64,000 nucleotides of DNA. Origin: Prorocentrum cordatum (Eukaryota; Sar; Dinophyceae; Prorocentrales; Prorocentraceae). The stretch is from contig CAUYUJ010017921.1 in the NCBI GenBank assembly GCA_963575745.1, positions 64,001 to 128,000 on the forward strand, written 5' to 3'. The stretch's first letter is position 1; every line of letters begins with the position of its first letter. Made by a program: the position numbers and the translations under genes. The notes beneath the pieces were generated by a model. It ran no database searches, was not told the DNA's origin, and was given only the letters and a program-made list of their open reading frames with translations. This document shows, piece by piece, positions 11,646-19,562 of the stretch.

Positions 11646-12441
11646 CCAGCATCGGCAGCGCCAGCGGGTCTAGGGGCCAGCGCATCGCGGCCTCGCTGGC
11701 CGCCTCGAGCGCCTTCTTCGGCGAGGCTGGCGGGGACCTCCCGCGTTTGCGGGCGGAGGGGTCGCACCGCAGCTGAGTCGCCAGCCTGATGGGGCCCATT
11801 TCGCCGAACTCGAGGAGCTCCTCCTCGCCGCCGGCTGGGTCGCCGTCGTGGAGCACTTGGTGGTCGTTGGCCACTGGCGACGCCCTCCTCCCAGAAGAGG
11901 AGCTTCCGCGTGCCGAAAAAGTTCAGGGAGAGATGTATGATGCAGGCGCCGCCGTCTACGTGCTTCTTGTCTGTCCTGCCTGCTCTTGGCCGAATGGGGT
12001 GAGGCACCCAGCAGTGGAAGAGCCACCGCGCAGGATGAACATCGCGCAGCCGTTTGCCATTTTCCCCGATCTCTGCTGGAGAGGGCTTGCCAAGCGCCTC
12101 GGCCAGGTACGGCTGCAGAGCATGCGGGGCCACGTGCACTCCTCCCTCGCCACGACGTATTGCCGTAGCTCCTTGTTCAGCAGGGCCTCTGCAAGCTGGA
12201 GCGCACGGCGCTTGTGGAAGTGAGTGTCGTTCGGCCGGTTCATCCGGGCTACGGCTAAGATGCCAATGCCTTCGGGATAATTGTATTCCCAATCAGACAG
12301 GCGCCGCAAAAGGTTGAAGTAATAACCGATCTTGATGGGGGAGCCGCGCACCCCGCTATTCTTTCGCACCGCTATTCGAAACGGGCCGTGTGCTGGTGGG
12401 TGGCCGGAGCAGCCGGGAGCAGCTGCGCCCGGTCCTTGCAT
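11646..12441 (-). pseudogene. Broken GIY-YIG plus HxD...H fusion gene, truncated by minisatellite
   Basis: Reading leftward on the - strand: a GIY-YIG part (SPIKIGYYFNLLRRLSD, then EGIGILAVARMNRPNDTHFH, about 12350-12140), a linker, then a part matching the protein at 14296-15423 (KKHVDGGACIIHLSLNFFG near 11950-11900; DHQVLHDGDPAGG, GPIRLATQLRCD and a Pro/Ala tail down to about 11650). The parts sit in different frames, and about 17 residues before the second His are missing compared with the intact relative. The gene then runs straight into the 15-bp array. Seen: two separately known modules in one transcript orientation. Inferred: the parent gene encoded one two-domain protein, and this copy is dead. 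Confidence 0.6.
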
Positions 12442-13095
12442 CTCTAATCGAATCCGACTGTGTGCTGCTTGGGGGTGGCTCAGGGGCTAGCCCCATGGCG
12501 CTCGACTCTCGCAGCGATCCTTGGGCGGTTGCCCATAGTTCTGTGTCTAAGCAGCAAAATGGTCGCGACCGCAGCGCGCAATGGCGCTCCACTCAGGCCA
12601 ATCCTAGAGCAATGTTCGAACGCGCAGTGTTGAGCCTCTGACAGACCGAAATCACCGTAAGCTTGCTGAAGGGGCCAGCCTTGCGATGCATAGGAGGCGC
12701 GCATGGTGCGAAAACCAACATAAGTTGTTGGACCATGAACGAGCTTTGGCATGCCCGAGATGTTGTTAGCTGCAATGGTTGTGAGGATTGTATCAGTAGC
12801 GAGTTGCAGAAAGACAACGGCAGTGCGCACCTCGTAGGAAACTGAAGCACTCACTAGACAGTCCGGCCGTTTTGGTGGTCGAAAGGGTTTGCTCAGAACT
12901 AGCCACGGGCCCAAACATCCACCCACTCAGCATAAGAAGCGCTCGGTAAACAAAGTATTTGAATCATTTCTGAGTTCGTTAAATGAACGCACGGTAGCCA
13001 TGCCGCCCCCCCCCCGCAGTCATAATCCTCAAGGTCGGCTCTCCGCCTTTGCGCACGCAGCTGTTCGCGTTGTCGCTTGATCCCATTCACTCGCC
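12442..13095. other. Intergenic with one dispersed-repeat copy
   Basis: No frame is convincing on either strand. The only clear content is repeat A (12590-12700), annotated separately. A run of nine C (13004-13012) lies just upstream of the BRO-N gene. Confidence 0.5.
12590..12700 (+). repeat. Dispersed repeat A, copy 1
   Basis: About 110 bp closely matching 30308-30420 in the same orientation, including AGGCCAATCCTA, AATGTTCGAACGC and GACAGACCGAAATCACCGTA (12640-12659) with the following AGCTTGCTGAAGGGGCCA. The core GACAGACCGAAATCAC also occurs at 18778-18793, and in shortened form at 16494-16505 and 15595-15604, generally downstream of genes. Confidence 0.85.
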
Positions 13096-13957
13096 ATGGA
13101 GATCCAGCCCTTCGTGAAAAACTCTTGGAACGTTGGCCGCCCCGGTCATCGCAAAACAGATGCCTTGGTTCAGGGGCAAGGACGTTGCAACAAGCCTTGA
13201 GTACGGAAATACGCGCGACGCTTTGCAGCGGCACGTCGAGCCGAAGGATAAGACCACCTACTCTGAACTTTCCAAGGGGGTCGGGAATGCCGACGCCATT
13301 GACAATCAACAGCCGCACGAAATTTACATCAATGAATCAGGGCTGTATAGTCTCACGTGGAATTCACAGAGGCCTGGGGCTAAAGCCTTCAGACGTTGGA
13401 TCACGAGCGAAGTTTTGCCTTCGATCAGGGAGCATGGAAGTTACGATGGGCCCCCTTTGGCAAGCCTTGCAGAGCAGATGCAGGGGTTGCAGGGTACAAT
13501 CGCAGCTCTGACTCAACGTCTCGACGCCGAGCCGCAAAGCCGAGTGCAACGCCGGGTCTTGAGCGTGGCCGCGCCGCAAGGACCTGCGGCAGAGCAGGCG
13601 CTCCTTGGGTGCGGAACCGTTCTGAGAAGCGAGCTGGTCGAAGACCTGAATTCCAGTTCCGGCGTTATCACCATTTCGGATTGGCTCCGCCTGCGCACGG
13701 ACGCCGGCAGGAGCAGCTTCCGCAAGATCTCATACATATTCGCCAGGGAGTTGAAGAAGGCAAAGTTGGAACAAGCTGCTGCAGAAGGTCTCGATGTGCC
13801 GCTGCAGTGGAATCAGGGCGGCCACCGAATTGTTTACACGACGTGCGACGAAGATCTCATGAAGGCCGTGTGTGACGACCTCAGTGCCAAATTCGAAAAG
13901 ATCATAGAGCTTGACGGCAAGCTTTTTGAAAACCATGCGTTGAAGAAAGGCGTGTGA
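13096..13957 (+). CDS. BRO-N domain protein
   Basis: The N-terminal 110 residues match the BRO-N (Bro/antirepressor) pattern: PWFRGKDVATSLEYGNTRDA, a DKTTYSEL stretch, then IYINESGLYSLTWNSQRPGA and KAFRRWITSEVLPSIREHG. This domain binds DNA in baculoviruses, giant viruses and phages. After it come a short coiled segment (SLAEQMQGLQGTIAALTQRL) and an unrecognised C-terminal part (about residues 165-285). The ATG at 13096 begins MEIQPFVKNSWNV, a good BRO-like start, but is in the frame next to the main body, which is open from 13118 to the TGA at 13955. A single indel near 13120-13135 explains this. It stands about 340 bases before the next gene on the same strand. Its likely role is DNA binding or regulation, inferred from the domain only. 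Confidence 0.75.
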
Positions 13958-14222
13958 AAGACCATTCAAAAGGAGACCCTCCAGCGGTTCCTCCGGCCCA
14001 CGACGAATCGCAGTGTCTGAGGTGAGCCGCAAACAAGAGGCCAGCGTGACAAGAAGCCCGCGGGCGGTAGAAATAGAACGAGCCGCGCGCAGACTGCGAC
14101 ATGACAGCGCCTACTGCACCCCATGCAGGAAGCCGTGCGTCAAACAGCTTCGCATTTACACACTCGCGAACAGAGCTCTCAATCGTAGTTTTCTGCTTTG
14201 CGTCGCAATCCGGTCGAACTTT

Positions 14223-14234
14223 TTTTGGCTCAAG
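14223..14234 (+). promoter_or_regulatory. Candidate spliced-leader relic
   Basis: TTTTGGCTCAAG equals the last 12 bases of the conserved 22-nt dinoflagellate spliced leader. It is preceded by CCG at 14208-14210 with a diverged middle. It lies on the coding strand 62 bases before the ATG at 14296. Such relics arise when a trans-spliced mRNA is copied back into the genome. The match is short, so chance is possible. Confidence 0.4.
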
Positions 14235-14295
14235 TGCAAAGGCGCCCTGCAGCGAAAACCAGCTTTGCGTCCGTAGGCCCCGCATCGCCGCAGAC

Positions 14296-15423
14296 ATGCG
14301 CCGTCAGGTGTCAGCGACCGCGTCTCCCCCGCCACAGGTTCGACGTCGCCGGGGCGCGTGGCAGTTCGATGGCATGTCTACGCAACAGGAATTGCGCAAC
14401 TTCGAAAGCCGGGCCGACGACGTGGTCGCACAGGGCCAGCTGAGCGCCATAGACAGAGATGCAGGCAACAGCTCGGACAGTGACGTGATCGTCATGGTCG
14501 ACCTTGTCATCGCTCCACCGCGACCGACTCTTGAGCTGTACCGCCAAGACGGGCGCGAGATCTTCCGCGGCAAACACGGACAGTTCGCCATGCTCCGCTC
14601 TCGCCTCGACCCGGACACCTTGGCGATGCTGCAGCACGTGCCAGACCTCCCGCGCACCCAAGAAGCCATGAAGGCAAAATGCCATTGGTGGAAGGCTAGC
14701 GATAAAGCCAAAGAGTATACGAAGGAAGACAAGATCCAGGTAATGTGCCACTCTGGAACGGAGCGCGAGAACTCTCAACGCAACGGATTGGACGACGGCG
14801 TGCCGGCGCCGCAGGTGTGGGGTGCGTTCGCGCGCGCTTTCGTGCGCGTGAGCAGCGCTCCAATTGAAGACTTGGCCGCGCGCATTCAGCGCTCCCTTGC
14901 GGACCTCCCGCCGGACGTGCTAGAGAACAAAAATGCCAAGCATTTGCTGGAGACGCCGCCCTCGGAGTGGCTGTTCAAGTTTGTCATGATCCAAATAATG
15001 CGTCCTGGAGATCGGCGCGACAAACGCCATGTGGATGGCGGGGCTTCTCTCTTGCACCTCGGACTCTCTGTGTTTTGGCATTGCACCCTCGCGTTCTGGG
15101 AGGATGGTCACGACCAACCCCACAGGGCAACTCAGACGGCTGGCGACATGCACCTCAGCTCGCCAGCGCTGTTCGAGCACCAGGTACTCCACGAAGATGC
15201 GGACGGCGATGGCCTGCTGCCGATGGACGACATGGGGCCATGCAAAGTCGCGCTGCAGTTGCGCTGCAACATCTTCAGCCACAGTCGAGCGACGACCCCA
15301 CCTGCGGGACTTACGGAGCTGCGGCTAGCTGCAGGCAGAGCTGTGCGGGAGTGGCTCACTGCTGCGAGCCTGGTTCTGCCAAATCTTAGAGATGTAGAGC
15401 AAAGCTTAGTTGTGCAGACCTGA
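14296..15423 (+). CDS. Conserved HxD...H protein, possible 2OG-Fe(II)-oxygenase-like fold
   Basis: An intact 375-residue frame from ATG 14296. The N-terminal half is charged and unrecognised (EKCHWWK-like patches, LPDLPRTQEA). The C-terminal half has RHVDGGASLLHLGLSVFW with His codon 15028 and Asp 15034, a GDMHLSSPALFEHQVLH segment with a second His at 15178, then KVALQLRCN with Arg at 15262, and a Pro-rich end. The order HxD ... H ... R is that of double-stranded beta-helix Fe(II)/2-oxoglutarate enzymes, but the Arg is about 28 residues after the His rather than the usual 10 or so. The enzyme assignment is therefore only a suggestion. The same block recurs, broken and fused to a GIY-YIG part, at 11646-12000. 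An SL-like relic lies upstream and repeat B follows downstream. Confidence 0.65.
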   Translation: MRRQVSATASPPPQVRRRRGAWQFDGMSTQQELRNFESRADDVVAQGQLSAIDRDAGNSSDSDVIVMVDLVIAPPRPTLELYRQDGREIFRGKHGQFAMLRSRLDPDTLAMLQHVPDLPRTQEAMKAKCHWWKASDKAKEYTKEDKIQVMCHSGTERENSQRNGLDDGVPAPQVWGAFARAFVRVSSAPIEDLAARIQRSLADLPPDVLENKNAKHLLETPPSEWLFKFVMIQIMRPGDRRDKRHVDGGASLLHLGLSVFWHCTLAFWEDGHDQPHRATQTAGDMHLSSPALFEHQVLHEDADGDGLLPMDDMGPCKVALQLRCNIFSHSRATTPPAGLTELRLAAGRAVREWLTAASLVLPNLRDVEQSLVVQT

Positions 15424-15578
15424 CCCAACGTTTGAAGACGAAGGCAGTCGACCCGACGGGCGGCGTGTAAGTCTGAGGATTACTGAGCAGCGTTGTCGTC
15501 TGAAAACGCAGGTGCCGCAAAAAGAGAGAGCGAGATAGCGCAATGCGAAATGCCGTGGCGCTTGCATTGAACGCAAAT

Positions 15579-15665
15579 GCTGCCACGTTTGTTAGACAGA
15601 AATCCCATCTACCACTTCAGTGTCACCAGGACTGTGTATTAGAAGGCTGTTCGTACTGCACTTGC
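15579..15665 (+). repeat. Dispersed repeat B, copy 1
   Basis: Matches 16481-16565: a GCTGCCACGTTTG start, a CAGAAATCC core and CCAGGACTGTGTATTAGAAG followed by GCTGTTC. It follows the stop of the HxD gene by about 155 bases. A further related patch, GCCGCAAAGGCCAGTGCG, is at about 15784. Confidence 0.8.
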
Positions 15666-15717
15666 AGAAGCCTGGCCGCGAATACCCGCGTACACGGAGA
15701 GTGCAGTAACGGGAGAT

Positions 15718-15761
15718 TACTACTCACTTACAAGTCAGCGCGGAGTTGCAAGTGAGTAGTA
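15718..15761. repeat. 16-bp inverted repeat with 12-nt loop
   Basis: TACTACTCACTTACAA (15718-15733) faces TTGCAAGTGAGTAGTA (15746-15761) with one mismatch and a 12-nt spacer GTCAGCGCGGAG. The layout is the same as the inverted repeat at 3653-3694, although the sequence differs. Confidence 0.9.
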
Positions 15762-15820
15762 GCTTGTTCCTACTTGTAGCTTAAGCCGCAAAGGCCAGTG
15801 CGAAGACCAGCGCAAGGGGT

Positions 15821-16473
15821 ATGTATCAGGCAACCTCTGCTACACCTCCGCGACCTCCGCTCTGTAGCCTTGTAACTCAAGTTGCACAGTCTGCGCTTTC
15901 CCTTGCATCTGCCATGTGCAGCGCTCTTCGGCTGTGCACCCGATGTGGCGAGCACAAGCCATGTGCTCCGGAGTCTTGCTTCTATCTGGGGCAGTGGGTC
16001 TGCAGCCGAAAGTTGTCGCCGCGACGCGGGAGACAGGTCAGCCTGCAATGGGTGGGATTGCGGCTGTACAGAATATTTGAAGAAGCGCCGCTTGCTGCGG
16101 GACCACAAGCGAAACATGCGCATCATGGAGGATGTCATCCAGGACCACGGCCTTGCCGAGGAATTGGAGGAGCGCCTCGTCGGGAAATGCAAATTTCTGG
16201 CTCGGCGAAAGCAGCGAGATGGATGAAGACAGCGACCAGGAATATCCAGAAGCAATCGCAGAACAGCGAGCGAGCGTATCGCTCGGGGAATCCGATGACA
16301 AGCAAGCTTTCGTGGCGGCGGTGCAAAGTGCGCTGGCGTGCCGCGCCGTAGTGACGGATGTGCAGCGCGCCCGCGTGCAGCTCGAGGATTTGCGGTCTCA
16401 GTTGTTGCGCCCCGCGTCAAGAGAAGTCTCCGCCAGACACCTCCCAGAATTCTCCGCCAGGGCCGCTGGATGA
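15821..16473 (+). pseudogene. Broken unknown gene spread over three frames
   Basis: Three overlapping + frames look protein-like in turn: first LCTRCGEHKPCAPESC with a Cys cluster (about 15925-15985), then KRRLLRDHKRNMRIMEDVIQ and LAEELEERL (about 16085-16190), then MDEDSDQEYPEAIAEQ and FVAAVQSALACRAVVTDVQ (about 16220-16400). Together they suggest one short Cys-knuckle plus charged-helix protein carrying two frame changes. No family is recognised. It lies between two copies of repeat B. Confidence 0.35.
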
Positions 16474-16480
16474 ATTCAAC

Positions 16481-16565
16481 TGCTGCCATGTTCGACCGAA
16501 ATCACAACGACCATTTCAGCAGCTCCAGGACTGTGTATTAGAAGGCTGTTCATATTGCTTGCACC
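16481..16565 (+). repeat. Dispersed repeat B, copy 2
   Basis: Copy of 15579-15665 with GACCGAAATCAC at 16494-16505 and CCAGGACTGTGTATTAGAAG nearby. It begins 8 bases after the stop at 16471-16473. Confidence 0.8.
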
Positions 16566-16820
16566 CTATACCCCTAGTACGCGAAGCCGCCGTAAAATAA
16601 TATTTGGATACATATTATCATGTTCCGGCGGTGCCTTGTATGAACATATCTCAGACCGCAAAGGCTAGTGCGAATATGGGAAGCGTACTCCTGGAGGTGC
16701 TCCCACCCTCTACCCCTAGTGCGCGAAGCTGCCGTGAAATAATAATTTGATATATATCATCATGTTCCCGCGGCGCCTTCCATGAAGATATCTCAGGCCG
16801 CGGAGACCAGTGCGTAAGCC
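16562..16820 (+). repeat. 142-bp tandem duplication
   Basis: Two diverged units, each beginning with CACCCTCTACCCCTAGTGCG-like sequence (16571 and 16713). Each continues through an AT-rich stretch, a CATGTTCCGGCGG-like patch and a CAGACCGCAAAGGCTAGTGC-like end. No coding function is seen. Confidence 0.8.
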
Positions 16821-17013
16821 CTAGGTGGCCCATTGATTCGCCACGGGTCTCCTCTCTACCATCTTCGCCTGTCTTGCCAGATAGAGTATCCAGCAACGCT
16901 CGTGGGAAGTAGCCCATATAAAGCTCAAGCCTCTTTGTGCCCACCCGCTTTGCTAGATTCTTACACTGGAGTACCTCCGTGAGCACCCTATTGTTAGCCT
17001 TGCGGATGGTGAA

Positions 17014-18182
17014 ATGGACACATTCATTGCAGATATCTTTACACCGCGCCCTGCCTTTGATGAAATTGCTTGCTTCTCAGATGCATGGAGCACCAAGGCC
17101 GCTGACAAGATACAAGAAGCCATGAAGCGCAAGAACTGCGCGGTGACCTGGGTTCAACTGGTCATTGACCAGCACGGCCTTTTGGTGTTCTTGCGCGTTG
17201 CGAATCCTCTTCACCTGGGTAATGTCAAAACTGCCTCGAAGGTCATTCTCCGTTGCCTGCCGGACAAGCAGCGGCTCGCCGCGGAACGCAGTTTGCGCCC
17301 TCTGGACGAGGTTGATCGTGACCGCATTGCATCGTGGCAGACAGTCGCGTCTGTGCGCCCTGCGGGCACCAAGCGCCCTCGCGAATCTGATGAAGAGGAA
17401 GAGTACCAATCCCTTGCCAAGCAGGCCAAGATTGCGGAGAGCAATGCCAAGTCAGCGGCCGCCTTGCTGCCGGAATACTACGACGGTTCAAGCAGCGAGG
17501 AGGAAGAGGTCATGGCGCCACGGCTAATGCTGACCAATGGGTCAGAGCAGCCACCAGCCCCAAACGCTTTCGACCCAACCAGTGTCTGGGAGTACCGGGT
17601 CAAGTGCGAGGGCGTCATCGTCGTCGCGGAGGTGGGTGAGCGTCCGGAGCGGCTCGCTTTCCGTCGCTGCCACCACGAGCCGAGGCGGCAGCTCTTGCTG
17701 CAGAGAAAAGTCCAGGAGGAGTACGCGAGTCCTGGAATGTCGCACGTGGTGCGCGTGGCGATGCGGCTGGCCAAGGACGGCTCCGTGCCAGGGCCAGGCG
17801 ATCACGGGCGTAAGAGCGAGTTTCTGAAGAGGTGCGCCGCTGCTCTTCGAGCTCTGAACTCCAGCAAGGAAACCGATTTGAAGAAACTTTGTGCGCTCAA
17901 GACCAGGCGCTCATCAGGCAGGCTCTCGGCGGCGACGTCAGCACTCCCTACGAGGGCTGCCTCAGCGAGGAATGCTTGGACGAAGAGACGACTTGGGAAA
18001 CGTACAACGGTGCAATGCCTGGCCAACCCTTCGAGCCGATGAGCCGTTACGCCCGCTGCAAATATCTTAAAGTCTTCGGGGGGGGCGTGAACAGCGTGCG
18101 TGACATTCTGCTGCCGCGCATGGAGGGAGGCACAAGTTCCCTTCTTTCGTGGCTTTTTCTCGTCGTTGCAGTGTCGGATTGA
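17014..18182 (+). CDS. Unknown charged protein with nuclear-signal-like patch
   Basis: From ATG 17014 a frame runs about 290 residues, with an ordered N-terminal part (FIADIFTPRPAFDEI, VTWVQLVIDQHGLLVFLRV), a KRPRESDEEEE patch followed by acidic SSSEEEE, and a C-terminal region rich in Arg and Leu. Near 17,890 the protein-like signal moves to the -1 frame (QALIRQALGGDVSTPYEG, RYARCKYLKVFGGGVN) and ends at 18180-18182. The simplest view is one 385-residue protein with one missing base. No family is recognised. The basic/acidic patch suggests a nuclear protein. Confidence 0.5.
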
Positions 18183-18997
18183 GCACAATGTCCGTTTCTG
18201 CACGCACATTGGAATGGAAAGCTGGCGCGCTCGAAAAGAGAGCGCCGCACACATAGACTAGTGAGAGTGAGAGAGCTGCTGGCGCTAGTATTCTGCAACC
18301 AGACTTAGATGGATGGCCGCAACCAGATTTAGATGGAGTGGCGCTAAATCTGAAGCTGGAACAAGAGTTGCAACAATGCAGCAGCATTCGCACAATTTCA
18401 ATAGGCTGATGCGGGACAATGCGGAACGCCCCGCCCCCATCGCGGGGGCGGGGGTGAGTGTTCGGCGGCGACTTGCGTAGAAACCAGACCGTGCGTGTGG
18501 TCATGCTTGTCCGAAAAAGGAATTGCGTGCGCATGCCAAACGGAAGCGTAGTTGTGGTCTCCTCGCCCCCCATCACCATCTCCTACTCATGCCTTCCCAC
18601 TCTCCCGTCAGTCTTCTCCAAAAGAATGCATGCATGTCGTTTACCAGCCTGTCCGAATAGCCTCAGGCCGCTGTTTGCAGGGTGGATAGACACAAGAGGG
18701 CGCAAAGGAACTGTCGTCCCTCGGGCGCGCACACCTGCGTCAGCCAAGCCCAGACGAACGCGCAAAGCGGGCACTATGACAGACCGAAATCACAGTGTCT
18801 CCTGGCATGCGGCTCCACGCAGATCCAAGTGGGGGGCAATGCAGCAAGGCGCTGCCCTTCACCGCGCGCAGCAGCACCTAGGCCAATAGCGCAAGCCCCA
18901 TCTAGCGCTACGCATGCAGTCGCCTGACCTATGCAGCAGGCGCGTCGGCTCAAGAGTCTCTATCCTCCACCAGCGAACCAAGGCCGTTATAGTCTTC
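18183..18997. other. Intergenic with shared repeat pieces
   Basis: No gene is supported. It contains a GC hairpin (18429-18453), a piece near 18625-18680 resembling 29470-29530 (repeat C, ACCAGCCTGTCCGAATAGCC against GCCAGCATGTGTGAATAGC), the motif GACAGACCGAAATCAC at 18778-18793, and a stretch at about 18831-18880 resembling 23999-24052 (GCAATGCAGCAAGGCGCTGC). A near-duplicate of ACCAGATTTAGATGGA occurs twice near 18300-18330. Confidence 0.6.
18429..18453. repeat. GC-only hairpin, 10-bp arms
   Basis: CCCCGCCCCC (18429-18438) and GGGGGCGGGG (18444-18453) are exact reverse complements around ATCGC. A similar GCCCCC/GGGGGC hairpin is at 35471-35486. Confidence 0.9.
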
Positions 18998-19444
18998 ATG
19001 CCAGTGGAGACCTTCGAGGGCCAGCTCACGCGTGCAAATATCCAGCTAGCGGCGCGTTCCGGTATAATCACAGAAGCGGAAGCAGCGCGGTATTGGCAGG
19101 AGAGGCGGATGTTTCGCACACTCTCGGATTCGAATTCCGCCTCTACGACCGCGTCGCGGACGGCCACGCTCAATGCCATGAAGGAGCTGATCTTGCAAAA
19201 CATGAACACTTCGCGCGACGACACTCTGGCCACGACTACGGCCGAAAAGCGACGCTTGGAGGAGGCGCTGTGCGAAAAAGACGCAGAGTTGCAGAGTTTG
19301 CGCCAACGCCTCCGTGAGAGCGAGTGCTCTAGCTTCCTGGCGTTTGAATCTCCCGCCAGACCCCTTGTCAATCTTTTCTTCAGCGTGGCAGCATTGCGAA
19401 CATACAACCAACCAACAGCGAAAAAGCGGCACAACCAATTTTGA
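18998..19444 (+). CDS. Small unknown protein with coiled coil
   Basis: The frame is open from ATG 18914. The ATG at 18998 (MPVETFEGQLTRANIQLAAR) is preferred because the preceding residues look random. The middle has ITEAEAARYWQERRMF, then a helix TTAEKRRLEEALCEKDAELQ and SLRQRLRE with heptad-like spacing, ending at the TGA at 19442. About 148 residues. No family is recognised. It precedes the helicase gene by about 120 bases on the same strand, so the two may belong together. Confidence 0.5.
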   Translation: MPVETFEGQLTRANIQLAARSGIITEAEAARYWQERRMFRTLSDSNSASTTASRTATLNAMKELILQNMNTSRDDTLATTTAEKRRLEEALCEKDAELQSLRQRLRESECSSFLAFESPARPLVNLFFSVAALRTYNQPTAKKRHNQF

Positions 19445-19562
19445 AAAGCGCCGCCTGTATAGAAAGGCATTTTAGTTCAAACAAGCTCAGTTCTTGGCGG
19501 ACGTCGCCTCACATCTGCCCCCCCGCAACGCTTAGCACAGGCGGTCAGCGTTCTCAGTGGCC

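Noticed and set aside
7455-11874. Several 200-400 codon frames on both strands (VTLAL, GSQAP, KGHKA strings)
   Set aside because: They are produced by the 15-bp repeat unit, which has no stop in five of six frames.
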